64,000 nt of DNA from Monosporascus cannonballus (lineage: Eukaryota > Ascomycota > Sordariomycetes > Xylariales), in contig QJNS01000245.1 in assembly GCA_004154925.1 (NCBI GenBank), positions 1 to 64,000 of the forward strand, in the 5' to 3' direction. Positions 43,850 through 58,141 of the stretch are shown in pieces. A program made the position numbers and the translations under genes. Each line of letters starts with the position of its first letter. The stretch's first letter is position 1. The notes below the pieces were generated by a model. That model saw only the letters and a list, made by a program, of their open reading frames with translations, was not told where the DNA came from and did no database searches.

Positions 43850-46079
43850 AAACGTAACAAAAAAACGTTAATAACTTTATTATCTTAAATATACAAATCG
43901 AAACATACTAATATACCGCAATAATGGATTACGGATTTCTGGACGAGAATTATATTATATTAAATATAATTAATAAATTTAAATTACCATAAAAATTAAA
44001 ATTAAAATTTTATATAATAACAAATACCGAAAATTAAGAGTTTGCTTACGATAACCGAAATATTATACGCAAAATTAATTATTTCGAGAATTCTATTAAA
44101 AAACAATATTAAACGGTTAATTTTAATATCGTTTTATTCCGAAATTACAATTTGATTTTAGGATTATTATAAATACGCCAGTACGGAATTTGAATTAATG
44201 GAAACATTAGCGAGGCACAATTTATTTTATTCTCTATTAATAAATAAAAAAAATTAAAATCCTAATATTCAATCGATAATAACAACAAATACAGGTATAA
44301 AAATACGATAAAAACTTTATTACCTAAAGGAATAAAATATAAAAAAACAAGTATCGGAAAAAAATATAACGCATTATTACTATTATTAAAGCGAAATGAA
44401 AGCAATTAAATAACGATTTAAAATAATAACAATCCAAAAAGTCAAAAAGTCAAAAAGTCTAATGAATATATTATCATTATATTACAGATATAAGTAGCTT
44501 TTTAAAACGGAACTTAATACAAAGTTACGAGAATATAACGAATAAAATTATAAAATAATTGTAAGAAAGGATTTTCGACAAAGTTTTACCTTATTTATAA
44601 CTTTAGCGAAAATGAATTACTTATTTTTAAAAAATACCTGGAAAATCGATTATAAAAAGGATAGATTTAATCTTCGAAATTATTAATAGGATATCTGATA
44701 TTTTTCGTTTTAAAAAAATGAGAAATTGCGATTTATAGTAAATTATCGATAGTTAAATAATGTTATTACTAATGATTAAATATTATTACTTTTAATTACG
44801 GAAATAAAAAACCGATTTTACAGAATTAAATAATTTATAAGATTTAATTTCAAAAATAAATATAACCTAATTAAGATTACAAAAAGATACGAATGAAAAA
44901 TAAACTTTAAAACGAAATACGGACTATTTGAATATTTAGTTATATTAATAGGACTTACGAATATATTAGTAACTTTCGAACGAATAATAAATATGTGTTA
45001 CGAAAGTATTTCGATATTTTCGTTATATATTATTTCGACGACAATCTTATTTTCTTAGAAATGGAAAAAACATACGCAAAATATATTTATAAAGTTTTTT
45101 AAATTTTACAAAACGCAAAGTTATTCGTTAACGTTAAAAAAAAGTTCATTTTACAAATAAGAAGTAAAATATTTAGAATATATTATTACTCCAGGATATA
45201 TCAGGATAAACTCTAAGGAAACCGCTGTAGTTATAAAATAATAAATATTAACGATAATTAAAGAAATATAGGTATTTTTCGGATTTGCTAATTACTATAA
45301 GAAATTTATTCGAAATTTTAGCAAAATAATTTTACCTTTAACGAAGTTTACGAAAGAAAAAAGAATTTAAATAAACGCCAGATACGGAAAAAGTATTTCA
45401 AGATATTAAAAAGATAATTATTAATAAATTAATACGAATTATGTACGATTTAAACCGCCCTGTTAAATTAGAAACCGATATTTCGGATTCCATATTAAAC
45501 GTAATAATCGAATAACAAAATAATTAAGGTAAATTATACTTTATTGCATTTCTTTCGTATAAATTAAAAAGAACCAAACTTAAGTACGGTATCGCTGATA
45601 AAAGATTTATGGCCATAATTATAATATTTCGAAAGTTTAGGTATTTTCTAAAACAAAATTTATACTAGATTAAGGTTTATACGGATTATCAAGACGTTAC
45701 CCGATTTACTACGATTAAGGAATTTATAGAACGATAATTAAAATACGTAAAAAATTTGGCGAATTTTAATTTCGTTATTATATACAAAAAAGTTCAGAAA
45801 ACGGCAAAATAAATACTTTAAGCAAACGGCCAAGCTTCGAAAGGAAATTAATTAAAATTAATTATATAATTTTCGATATTATTATAAAAGGATATTTATA
45901 CTTACGACAAATTGCGACAATTCGAGCAATACCTTTCGATATATACTAGAAGATCTAGTAATATAACGACAGTTTCTTAAAAAATTAAAAACTAAATAAA
46001 ATACAGGTTTTAGAAAAATATGAAGAGGATTTAATATAAGAAATATACGAACATTAATTACATAAATATCTAACAATTA
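43850..46079 (+). pseudogene. protease, RT and RNase H remnant of element 3
   Basis: The protease region is near 43900-44180 (MDYGFLDENYI, from an expected D-S-G-A site). RT has VIYYFDDNLIF at 45022-45054 (YFDD at 45031-45042; the following Ile reads Asn). RNase H blocks follow: ETDISDSILNVII near 45471, KFRYFLKQ-type sequence near 45630, YTDYQDVTRFTTIKEF near 45675 and LANFNFVIIYKK near 45760. The reading ends where E2 is inserted, just before integrase. Confidence 0.82.
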
Positions 46080-49000
46080 TGACGGGCACGATACGGAGGT
46101 TGAACGAAGGCACGGCCCAACAAAGGTTTATATTTAAGGTAAAAAGGAAAAAATAGAAATAGCTAATTACTAATAAGGTGGTTATTCCTTATATATATAT
46201 GGGTAAGTTCGGGCTAAGAAGTTCGCTTTATAAGCCCGAGTTGCCTTATAAGCTTTAGCTTATAATATTACCCCTTTCCTCGCCTTTAGGAAGTAACGAG
46301 GCTGCGGCAAGGCGGCAGCAGCTTTGCTTATATCTTTTTTTTTGTCCCTATTCGTACCTTTACGTTTTCGCTAACCCCGTTTCCGTTTCTAAATAACTTT
46401 TCGAAATTATTGAAGGCAATTATATTTTCGAAACTGTTATGCGGTTCCTAAATTAATTCGGCGTAACGTACTTACTTTACGAATAGCTCTTTTCGGCGAC
46501 CGCGGCTTATATGCTTATTTTCGGCCCTTAATATATATTTTATTATATATTTTTTTCCCTTTTTTTCTTATAATATTGGTAACGATTAATTATTATTTAG
46601 AATTTAATTAAGTAATAAATCTTGTATTATCAATTTTAAAAGCTTTACATCGAATTTCGGGTATATTTTTAATAATATATTTAGCTTTACGGTATTATAT
46701 AACATAATTACAGTAACCTTATATTTAATGTATATTTAAAATAATATTTTGGATAATTATAAAATAATTACGTTTTTTAAGTTTAATTATATTAAATCTT
46801 TTATTTTAAAATATAGTATTTATTTCCTAAAAACGTTAATTAATTGTTTTATCTGGGCCTATATTAACGTTATAATAACTTATGTAAATTCCGTATTTTC
46901 TTATAACCTTTTAATAAACTTAATAACTTTTTTTACTTTAAGAATTAATTAAAAAATTATCGGTATTTCGTTAATGGGCTTTATATCGTATTGATAAATT
47001 AAAAAAAGCTTATTTTTAACGAAAAACTTTTATCGTTAAAAGCTAATTATACTATTAATAAAAGTTTACATTAATTATATTATACATAATTTATCAAATA
47101 ACGGAAATATATGAAAATATTTGAATTAATTTTTTTATAATTCCGTCCGTTTAAAAATAAAAAAATATAATAAGTTATATAAATAAGTTTAAAATTTATT
47201 CGTTTAATTATTCCTTTTATCGGATATTAATTTTTTAAAGAAACCGTAATATTTTTAATAGCAAATAATAAAAAATTAAACGGTTACTTTTGTATTTATA
47301 TTAAATATCGGTTTTAAAATAACTGTTTTCGTTAAATAATCGTTCAATATTATAAGAAAACGGTTTTTTTTGCTTTGCCGGTAAATCGATTATAAAGTTT
47401 ATTAAAAAATTAAAATAAAATCGGTTTGGAATAAGAAAAAGTTATAATATTTTTTTTTCGTTTTTTTTTACGTACGATTTGTTATATATGTTATAGTTAC
47501 GGCAAAAACGGCATATATCTTAAATTTATTTCGGCAAATAATAATTACGGATTAATATTATTAACGTAACGTTTTTTCCTGGGTAGCCGGTAATATAAAA
47601 ATTATATATCCGTTAGATTAATAACGTCCGGAACGGCTTTTAAATAAGGACTTAAATATATTTTTTAAATTGTAAAAAGCTTTTGGAATTAAAGCAAAAT
47701 TCCGTTATAAAAGCTTTTATTACGTTTATAATTAAGAGGAAATCACGTAATTTTTAGGCTACCGCGACGTACGCCATATTTAAGTTTTTATTTTTAATAA
47801 TTTTTAAATTTTATAATTTTTAAAGCTTTTCTTCGAAAAAAATTCCCTTATCGAAAAATATAACCGGTCGTTCGTTATTTTCTTATTTTAAGTAAATTGC
47901 AGGTATTAAGATTTTTTAGATCGGTATCGGTTCGTTAAATAATTATTTTCTTTTAATTAACCGGGTTATTCGCCTTTTAACTTTAAAATCTTTTTCGCCG
48001 AAAAATACGTTTTATAATTTGCGAAATATGATATTAAAGTAATTTACTAATTTATTAAGGTAATATTTAAATACGAAATTAAAAACGAATAAAAAGCCGG
48101 TTTATTGAATTTATTTTTTAATAAGTTTATAAGTATTTATAAAATATTAAAAAATTGCGTAATTTATTAGGATTATAAAAAGGCTAATTAATTTTTAAAA
48201 TTCCTCTTTTTGTTTTATAAATGTTTTAATAATAATTAATAATATTTTATTATATATTTCGTAATTATATGTAATTAACGATAATTTTATTAAAAAGTAT
48301 ATAATTAATTATAAACGTTTTAATAAATCGAATGAAAATAGGTATTTTCTAATTACTTAGCCGGAATAATTTGTTTTTATTATCGTTTTTTTGGGATTTT
48401 AATATGTAAAAATAAGCGTTATAATAAAATATTCTTTAAATCGGTCGAAAGCTTATTATTTTTTGTTCTTTTAACAGAAAAGGATTTTTTTAATTAATCG
48501 TAAAAGGGGAGCCGTTATTCCGTTAAAGCTTTTTATAAAGGTTTAGTAAAAGTTAGCGAACTCGATAAAGTTTTTAATCTTTTTTACGTTAATAAAGGCT
48601 TTTTATTTTCGAATAACAGTTATTTTTTTAGGATTAATTTTTAAATTTACTTTTATTTTGATAATAAATTTTAAATATTTTATTTTTTAAATTACGAATT
48701 TATATTTATCCGGATTTAATTATAATTTTATTTCCGTTAAGCGGCGTAATACTAAATTAACTTTAATTATATAATGGGTTCGAAACCCGGATAAATAATT
48801 AATATATCGTTTATATACGTAAAATAAAAATTATTAAAATAATGTTAGAATGTAACTGGTATACCGTTAAAGCCGAATAAGTATATAAGTTATTCGAAAA
48901 ACCCAAAGCGTATACGGAATATAATTTTTATTCATTTTTTAACGGATATATAGCTAGTAAAAAACCGTTCGAACGTCGAACTTCGTAAATTACCGAGCCT

Positions 49001-51586
49001 ATAATAAGGTTCGTAACGTTTTCTTTATTAACGAAAAAAGGTAATAATTTTATTTCGCAATCTTATTTAATTTTTTATAATTTACTCAAAACCGTGTATT
49101 TCCGTTAAAATATTTTACAAATAATACCGGGGTACTTATAAAGAAATTATGAGCTTAAATTTAATTTTTATTAAATGAATTTATAAATATTTTATATAAA
49201 ACTAATAATTTATTTTCTTAATATCCCGTATAAAAATTTTTATAAAATTACTTTTTTTAACCCGAAATATTTATTTTTAAATTTATCGTTATATTATTAT
49301 TATTACGATAAAATAATAATAATAAATTTTTGTTATTTATAAAAAGGTTTTGGAATTTCCGTATCTTCTTAAAAAAACGTTTCGTTATATTTTTGGAGGT
49401 TAATTACGGTTTTATTTTTAAGGCCTTATTAATATCTTTTATAAAAATTACGAATAATTATATCTTATTTTTTATAACGGTTTTATTATGTTATTACCGT
49501 AAAGGTTATAACTGTTATTAAGCGGACTTTTTTATATTTTTATAACCGCCTTTTTAGCCGGTTTTTATGCTCTTTGTCGAGTTATTTTTTTTGCATAATA
49601 TAGGCGCTGTAACCTTATTCGCGAAACGGATAAGACGTTATTTCGTTTCGTATACGACATTATTATATTTTATTTAAAACTTTTTTAAAATAAGGGGGTA
49701 AAATAAGTTTTTAATTACGTACCTCCAGATTTATTTTAGGCGGCCGTTTAAATTTATATTAACGTAAATAATTTTTCAGATTATAGTTATTATAAGTTCG
49801 TTATTTTTCGCTAACCTTAATTAACGGGGTAAAATAAATATATATTATAACTTTAACTAACGGATTAATTATTAATTAGGATATTTATATATATAATATG
49901 ATTAATTAAAACGTTTCATATAAAAAAGGTATTAATTAATTTATTCTTAATTTTTTGTAATTTTTTAATTATGTTTTTTTATTAACCATTTTTAACAAAA
50001 GTTATTTTTTTAAATTTTCGTTATTCGAATTATTATTTCTGTTAACACTATTTCGCAAATTCGTTACCATAATTTCCGTCTTAGCCGGACGAAACCGTTT
50101 TGCAAATTTATATTTAAGGTATTCCTAATTTAAATAATTTATGGTGGCATAACGAAAATATTATTTTTTTCCGAATTTTTATTTTGTTATCGCAAAGTTA
50201 TTTTGCATAGGGCCGGTTATCCGAACCTTATTCCGAATTATCGCCGGATTGGATTTTTTAATTATTTTATTACTGGTTTATAAGCTTAGAAATTATCGTA
50301 ATTAATTATATAATATTTGTTATAAACATATCCCTTTAAATATTTATTATTTAAACTAGTTTATTAATTTGGCCGATATATTATTATTAATTAATTATTT
50401 TATTCCTTTTATCGGAATATTAAGTTATCGTTTTTTTATTTATATAATAATCGGGTAAAACCTTTAAATATTTAATTATCTTTTTTATTTAATGTATTTA
50501 ACGGTTATAATTATCGTAAAATATATTTTTCGCGATTAATACGTGACAAAATTACGTATCAATATTAACGTTTAAGAAAATAACCTTAATTATTAAGGGT
50601 TATATTAGGCCTTTATATTCGGCTAACTTAAATTCAAAATTTAATAAGTACTTTTAAAATTATTAATTATTATTTTGCCTTAGATATTATATTTATTTCC
50701 TAAAGGATTATACCGTTTATTTATTTTCGAATTACTTTTTATATAAAAAAGGAAATCATCGACGTCGAAATTTTTTCGTAATTTCATTATTTCTAATTAA
50801 TAATTAAGTTGTAATCATTTTTAATAAATATAAAAAATATAATATTTAAACAAAATATTATAAAAAACCCGGAAATAATTCGGTTTTTCTTTATTTTTGT
50901 ATGGAATATGGCGAAAAACGAATAAAACGTTTTTTATTTGCTGTTTTATGAAAATTATTTTATAGACTTATAATTCGTTCTTATAAATACGTTATTAAGC
51001 GGCGGGCTTATCGTAAGTTTTTGGCGAAGCGGATCTTATTTTATAAAGGTTTTTTTTCGTTTTCGTAAAAAGGTATTTTTTTATTTTTGTTGTCCGAGTA
51101 AACAAATTATTTATTATTTTATTACGGCTAAGGACTAATTTGGGAAATTTTTGTTATTATATATTAAGTTTTTAAAGCATATTTACGAATAATTAGTATT
51201 ATATATTTTCTTTAATAATTCCGGATAAGGTTGGTATTATGGATTCGCTTATAATTTCGTTAGTTATATTATTTTATAATTATTTTGTTATAAGATTTTC
51301 TTTAGCTTATTATTTATAACCAGGGTATTTTTAAGAAGTGTTTCGCTTTTATCTAACTTTTTAAAAATTATAATACATTATAACTTTAAATATATAAACG
51401 GGTATAATATATAGGTTGAACGGAAATACGGCTCAATAAAAGTTTATATTTAAGGTAAGGAGAAAAAAAGCGAAATAACGAGCTACTAACGAAATGGCTG
51501 CTCCCTATATATATATAGATAAGCTCGGGCTAAGAAGCTCGCTCCGTAAGCCCGAGCTGCCCTATAAGCTCTAGCCTGTAACAACA
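46080..51586 (-). mobile_element. LTR retrotransposon E2 (Ty3/gypsy, minus), nested in element 3
   Basis: About 5.51 kb, LTRs near 46080-46270 and 51404-51586, sharing the GGGTAAGTTCGGGCTAAG and TAAGCCCGAG hairpin with E1. The internal sequence is collinear with E1, base for base over long stretches (for example 46430-46500 with 23760-23880). Host sequence on both sides aligns with element 1 around 13890-13910. The target duplication is not clean. Confidence 0.85.
46500..51200 (-). pseudogene. gag-pol remnant of element E2
   Basis: The minus-strand RT segment around 48730-48540 parallels E1 (YKFVI.KIKYLKFII, then INVKKIKNFI.F.NFY). Integrase lies toward 46900-47600 with the same degraded zinc-finger-like region near 47490. 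It is more mutated than E1. Plus-strand frames at 46749-46952 and 49330-49521 are AT-rich chance openings. Confidence 0.65.
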
Positions 51587-52640
51587 TTTTACAAAACCTT
51601 AAAACGATTTTAACGTATATATTTTTTTCCTAAAAGAAATTAAGGGTATAAAAAATTATACGGTAATACAATATTTACGCGAAAGCAAAAGCTCGATAAC
51701 ATAAACTATACGGAAAATTACAGTCATTATTAATCGCACAACGATTATAGTATTTAATTATATTCGACTTTATTATTAAACTTTTCATATTAAAAAGTCT
51801 AGTTACGGAAATATATTACGATAATAATTACGTAATCGTTAACCGATTTACGAAATTTTTCTATTTTTTACTATATTATAAAGATACAAACGTCGAACAA
51901 ATAATATATATTTTTTTCAAATATATTTTTAATATATACGGATTACTAAGAAAAATTATTTTAAATCAAAAATCAATATTTGTATTTAAATTTTAGCAAA
52001 ACTTAATAATATAAATTAACTTAAATCATAAATTTTCCAGCGTATTTAAACTATAAATAAAAGGTTAAATAAAACGAATAAATTAAATTTTAAAAACCTA
52101 TTTACGATATTACACTAATTACAGATAAAATAATTAAATTAAAAAGTTATTTATTTCCTAATTATCTTATAATATTAATTATTATAAAAATATCAAAATA
52201 ATGTAAACCAATATAAATTTTAAATTTATTTTAAAAATTTACAAAAAGGTACGCGAAAACGGTTTAATTTATATTAAAGTAATTTTTATATCGGAATAAT
52301 TACGATAACTGTATTAAGAAATAAAAAGGGAATTAAAATTTATATGAAATTAAATAAGCAAATATTATAATTAAAAAGAGTTAAAAAAAGTAACTTTCGA
52401 AAAAAGAAAAATAGTTTTCCTCGTTACAAAAAATATTTAAATAAAACGACCTAATAAGAAATTCGATTTCAATCATATCGGTCTATATAAAATTATTAAG
52501 AAAACTTTAAAAAATAATTTTTAATTAAACCTTTACTAAAAGTTAAATAGTATTTAATTTTTTATATTTCTTTATTCGTATTAACAGCAAACATAATTAA
52601 GGTATATACGGCATAAAATGATACGAAAATAAAAATAAAT
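51587..52640 (+). pseudogene. integrase remnant of element 3
   Basis: Resumes after E2 with the integrase zinc-binding and core regions, matching element 1 from 13905 on: LKRF.RIYFFPKR near 51600; NYVIVNRFTKFFYFLLYYKD at about 51825-51885; NIYGLLRKII near 51940; IYLRYYTNYR-type sequence near 52090; and the C-terminal block KKVTFEKRKIVFLVTKNI near 52390. The frame is broken by stops. Confidence 0.8.
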
Positions 52641-52829
52641 AATTATACGAAATGGAAAAAATTCTTAATATACGAAAGCAAAACGGATTTACCTAGTACC
52701 TAATTAAATAAAAAAAAATACCCGGATTCCGAAAACACTTAAAAATTTATTAAAAATATTATTGGCGCCTAGCACTTCTTTAAAAAAGATTACTAATAAT
52801 AACGGGTATATCCTAATTAACGGCCGATC

Positions 52830-53280
52830 AATTAATAGCCGGGATATCGGGCCAATCGGCCACAATTTGCGTTAACGTAATAGCCGTAACGATAACCTCC
52901 AATTATTCCTATTCTTTTCGAAACGTTCGAATTCCTCCATGGCCTCCGCACTTTTAATACCTTAACGAAATATCTCGATATTACGACGACGAAGTAATCG
53001 CCTTTATCTTTGCAAACGATCCAGTTTATTAATAACTGTTTACAGCGTTTTACAAACCTACTTTTCTTTATATTTTAAACGATTTTTTTATCCAGAAATT
53101 TTTAATATTTAATTTTTAAAGAATTAAAATATTACAAAAACCGCTATAATAAATATAACGCGTATATTTTAAAAAAACGCCGAATAATTTTACATTTTAT
53201 ACCTTCTTTTTCATAACGAAAACAAAAAAAATTTTAAAACCAAACCGTTTAATACGTTTTAAAAAAAATAAAAACGTTAA
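52830..53280 (-). pseudogene. antisense coiled-coil ORF relic of element 3
   Basis: The minus strand reads KLDRLQR.RRLLRRRNIEIF then IKSAEAMEEFERFEKNRNNW, basic then acidic and coiled-coil-like, at the same place as in element 1. A TAA at a likely Gln or Arg codon breaks it. Confidence 0.5.
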
Positions 53281-53411
53281 TACGCTTACAAAAACGAAAT
53301 TTTTCCACGTAATTCAACATAATAAAAGTAAATAAGGAAAGGTTACGTACCAAAAATAATAAACGAATAATTTGATCTTTAGAGATAAAAATCCTAAAAA
53401 AGGGGAAATCG

Positions 53412-53809
53412 TATTATAACTTAACGGTTTTAATTTTTTTACGGACAGTCGAGCTTACGAAAAAAACAAGCCCCGACCACCGCCAAGAAATTACGTAACC
53501 GGCTTAAAGGTTTTAAGACGCCAAATACTTTAAACCACTTAAGCCGCCAAAAAAAGCTTAAAGGGCTTAACGAACTTAAGGATTTAAATCGTTTAAACAC
53601 CTTAAGCTAGAACGAAAATATATACGTTTATTATTTCCATAATTTAAATAATTTTAACTTATAATAATAATTTATTACTCAAAATATTCTTAACATTACG
53701 AAACGTAATACGATTACTATATGTATTGCTCAGATTCCTACGATACTTTTACCAATATAAACCCGTACGACTAAGGTTTAACAGTTGGTTAAACCTCCTA
53801 GCCGTCACA
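53412..53809 (+). repeat. 3' LTR of element 3
   Basis: TATTATAACTTAACGG to CCGTCACA, 398 bp, preceded by purine-rich AAAAAAGGGGAAATCG. Followed directly by the GATAT duplication. Confidence 0.92.
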
Positions 53810-53814
53810 GATAT

Positions 53815-54062
53815 CCGTGTAATAGGTTTTTATAGAACTTTTTCACAAACTGTTCTTGTTAATATTTAAGAATATAGATTTTGCCATGGTACAGTAACTG
53901 ATTTTTTGGTTATTCTTTTAGCTATTAAATTTTTGTCTGTTTTTCCGTATCTTAAAAATTCCAAAACCGTATTAAACGTTCGGAGGTCGGTTTCTTTATT
54001 ATTTCGCATAATTATACCGTGCTATCCTTATTGTATTATAACATTTGCATGCTTTTTTGGGG
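53815..54062 (-). mobile_element. element C segment between elements 3 and B2
   Basis: The element C interior between RNase H (right of B2) and the integrase core (left of element 3). The minus strand reads NNKETDLRTFNTVLEFLRYG then KTDKNLIAKRITKKSVTVPW, spanning the RNase H-integrase connection. The plus-strand frame 53906-54121 is a shadow. Both junctions are defined by target duplications. Confidence 0.8.
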
Positions 54063-54067
54063 ATTTT

Positions 54068-54273
54068 TGTAAGATAATGGACAGCTATAAGCTGGGTAAG
54101 GTGATCTCCGACCAATCGTAAAGCAGATTTTAAGAAATAAATATATTAAGTTATTTTCATCTGGCGTTTCCCATTAGCTGCCAGATAGTGGATTTATATT
54201 AATAAGTAAGTTAGTAAATAATCGGTAACTGGTTAATTATTAGCTTTATTCTTATAAGGGCTATATTTTTATA
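54068..54273 (-). repeat. 3' LTR of element B2
   Basis: TGTAAGATAATGGACAGC to TTTTTATA in plus orientation; more mutated toward its right end. Confidence 0.85.
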
Positions 54274-57200
54274 ATTATTCCCCTTTTTTAAATTATTAAT
54301 TCCTAATAACATTATTATTAATTTAATATAACGTATGTCGTAAATCTAATTACGTATGTTTGCCGATAATTTACCGTTATATTATATTATAAGTAATTGC
54401 CGTAATAATTAATACGTATTATATTACGTAATTAATTATGCTTTACTTAATTTCTTATTATAATTTATTTTTAACCCTATTTTATTTACTTTTTTTTCTA
54501 TTTCCTTTTTACGCTTATATCTTTATTTTTTTTTGTATATACTTTTTATTCGGTTTCCTGTTTTTTTTTCTTATTTCGCCTTTTCCGATTATTTTACGTA
54601 TTATTTCTGTTCGTTATATTTTTTTTTCGTCAGGAATTCTAAAAGAAATACTATTTTAATATTAAAAAAGACTGGGATTTCCTTAAACGTTATCCCTTTA
54701 ACGCCGATAGCAAAATAAATATTAATCGCATTACGGGCGGTAATAAGCCGTATTGTATTTACATAATATAACGTTATTTCCATTACCGTATAATTTACGT
54801 TTTAACTTTAAATGCCTTAAATTATGTCGTAATTAATTATTATTATAAGATTTTTCGCGCGGTATATAATTATTTCTAATATTATTAATATTGTTATTTA
54901 ATTTCCGTTCAAATTCCGATCGTTTTTAAAAATATTGCTTAAATGGTTTTTTAATTCGGTATTAATAATTAAAAGTTAATTAACGAATTTAAAAAAAACT
55001 CGTACTGCGGGTACCTAATACGAACGTTCCGACGTAATTGCGGTCGGTCGTCGACTAGACGTCCTTCGTAAGGCCGAATTCGCCCTTAATACGGTTATTA
55101 TTAAAAAAATATTATTTTCTTAATACAACGGACGTCGATTTCCGATTATCTGTTATAATTATGGAAATCCAGTTTTAACGTTATTTTATAAGTTTATAAA
55201 TTTAGATTTTTTTTATAGGTATTATAATTCTTGTTTTATTATTTTGTAATTAATTTCCGATTAAGCGTAATTTTAAAGCACCTTTATAAATATAATAACT
55301 TTCGAAAACCGTTATACCGTTATATTCCTTATTTATAAATATTTTCCATCCATTTTTTAATATTTTAACGAAACTTTAATACTTATTAATAATTATAATT
55401 AAAAAACGATTTTATTCGGCAAAATTATTACCAAACTTAAATATATTAAGCGCTTTAAGCTTAACGCCTTATTTCCGATTAGTAATAAATTATATTCCGG
55501 TTATTTGGGCCTTGCGTTTCGTAAAAAATAAAATATTTTTAATTTTTTCCGGATTTTATACCTAATAAAGTTAATAAACGTACCCGTTTTTTGCCGTCGT
55601 ATATTTTTCGATTATTTTCCAATATTTTGATATTAATTTCTTTAATATATTTATCAAAAATTAATTAACGTAAAGCTTAATAATTAAGTACAAAATTTTG
55701 TTTTCGAAATAAAAATTTAACTTTTTTTATATTATTTATAAATTTCCAACCAATACGCGATAAGGTAATTATTTGCCAAAAGTTTAAAAATAATTATATA
55801 ATTAAGTAATATTTTAATATTAATATTAATATTGTATTTGGAATTATGTTTTGTAATTATTAAGTAATTAATTTCCAATTAAATTGTTATGATTTTACTG
55901 TTTTTAAGTTATTTTATTTTTCATATACGTATTTAACTTTTTTTTTTAAACGTTATAATATTTTAAGCGTGTATTCGAAATGTTTTCGGGGCTTTTACGT
56001 ATTATACTTGGCGGGCCAACCTTTTTATTTAATTAGATATTCGCGTTACCCCCGGTTATTTCGGTAACGGATAATATCTTTTATTACTTATTTTTCTTAT
56101 TTCTTTATTAGGTCTGATAACATTATCTTAATATCGCCCGGTTTCCAGTTATATTACGGTTTTAATAAAAATATTAGAAATATATTATATATCCGTTAGT
56201 ATTTAATAAAAAGGATTATTTTGCACGTTTAAAAACTTATTTATTCTTTAATCGTAACCTAAATATAAATATATACAAATTTTTTATTTTTAAATTTAAA
56301 GGTTTTAATTAATAAATTTATTTATTGCTTTAATTAAAATTCTATAAGCGTATAACGTTAATTATAATATTTTTTCTGGGCTGCCGTTGCTTTTTTCTAA
56401 TATTCGTATATTATTTAATAAATAACCGCCATTTTTTCGAAACGTTCTTTAATTTTTTATATTTATTTTTTAAATTTTTATCAAAAATATTTTATTATTT
56501 TTAAATAATATTTATATAGGATTTCGAACGGAAAACGGCCGGTAAACGCATTCCGCATATTATTATATATGAATTCCGTATTTTATAATAACTTTATTTA
56601 ATTATTTTAATACTTATTAACGTAATTACGAAAATAATATTTTAAAACTTAATAAACACGTTCCGTTTATTTATCAATTTGCGAATAATAAATAATCGAT
56701 ATTTGCCGTTTTATTTTTCGTTTTTTACAAAATTCGGCTTAAAATTAATTCGTTAATAATTTATTTTTATCGTTAATAATTCCGACTGGCGTACCGAATT
56801 TATATTTAATTTTATCATAAAACAATTAGGTTAATTCGGTTACGGTTAAGTTTTAATTATAAGGATAAATAATCTTAATTTCGTAAAACGGTTAACGATT
56901 ACCAAAATTACGTCATATTTTAGCCCGTTTAAACCTAAGTTTTTAGGAAATCCCGTAATAAAATTTAACCAGATTTTTTAATAAAGTTACATAAATAATA
57001 ATAAAAGTTATAATTATCTATATGGTTTATAACATAACTTTATTATGCCTTCATAATATAAATATTACTTAATATATTTTCGGATATCGTTCGCCATAAT
57101 TTCTTAATAAAAATTTTTAATTATTAATTCCAGCGTACGGATATATCCCATATATTTTACTTTTAAATTATTATGGTATTAATTAATTAATTACTTCCGT

Positions 57201-57710
57201 AAAACGTTTTATAACAGGATTACGAATTTATTTTAATAATATAAAACCTTATTTAAATACAGAAAATATCTGTTTTTTATTCCGGCTTAATATTTAATTA
57301 TCCGTATTAATTTTATAATATGTAAATTTTTAATTTATAATTTTTAAACCTAATTGTAAAATTATTTAAAAGTTATTGGCTAAAATGCCGTTTCATTTTT
57401 GGTTAATTGTTTCGGTAAGAAACGTAAAATATACTAATTATAAATAATAATTTTAATACTAATTTTATTTTTTTTAAATTTTTCGAAATCCGATCGTAAT
57501 ACGGTTACAATTTGCAATTATTATTATTTAACCGTTAATTATATTATTATTACGATTTATATTTACATTATTATTTATAAGCAATAAGTTCGGCCAATAT
57601 TTAATTTCTTATTTTCCTTTTTTTTCGAAAACTTTTTATAATTATATAACGAAAATTCTCCGTTTTTTTTTACGCGAATAATAATTACCTAAATTTCCGT
57701 TACCTGAAAT

Positions 57711-58141
57711 TGTTACGTTCAGAAGGGACTCCACTAGGCCCAAAGGAGGCCCAGGAAGTTGGAGACGCTCGGGATCTCCACCTTCCATCGGATAAACCTC
57801 GGGTCTCTGTCAATCTCCAGAGATACCAGGAGATTCGTAAACGACAGACACCATGGTCTCTCGAGATCCCCAGAGACCATGAAAGATATGAAGGATAAGA
57901 AAGATATATAAGGTTTGGGTCTCCTATGTAAATAGCTACCTACTTAATTTTTCGTTCCTTAGCTATTAATCTAAGCTCTTAGCCAGAAGCAACTGTACCA
58001 TTTTTTAATTAAGAGAAAAGTACCTTGAAATCTCCTTAACGAATATATTAAATCATTCTTCGCCCTATTGTTACCTGCAAATCAAAACCCTTTTCGGATA
58101 CTGCTTATACCTCCAGGTGGATGTATGACAGGTTCGTTACA
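57711..58141 (-). repeat. family D solo LTR, copy 2, almost unmutated
   Basis: 431 bp, TGTTACGTTC to GGTTCGTTACA in plus orientation, flanked by a perfect GAAAT duplication (57706-57710 and 58142-58146). GC is visibly higher than its host, with long stretches of intact CpA. It contains local inverted repeats (CTCCAGAGATACCAGGAG; GGTCTCTCGAGATCCCCAGA followed by GACC). No internal element, so probably left by LTR-LTR recombination. The 62-codon frame at 57710-57898 is not considered a gene. Confidence 0.9.

Larger units (their letters stand above)
41374..53809 (+). mobile_element. LTR retrotransposon 3 (Ty3/gypsy, full length, contains element E2)
   Basis: 12,436 bp between a perfect duplication GATAT (41369-41373 and 53810-53814). 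LTRs are 41374-41771 and 53412-53809, both 398 bp. Without E2 it is about 6.93 kb. It sits in the integrase of element C. Internal domains collinear with element 1. Confidence 0.93.

Noticed and set aside
54438..54783. Hydrophobic small open frames on both strands
   Set aside because: Composition is driven by T-rich sequence inside the B2 3' region; no membrane protein family is suggested and B1 does not keep them.
57710..57898. 62-codon plus-strand open frame
   Set aside because: Lies entirely in the unmutated D LTR, read antisense; explained by the LTR.
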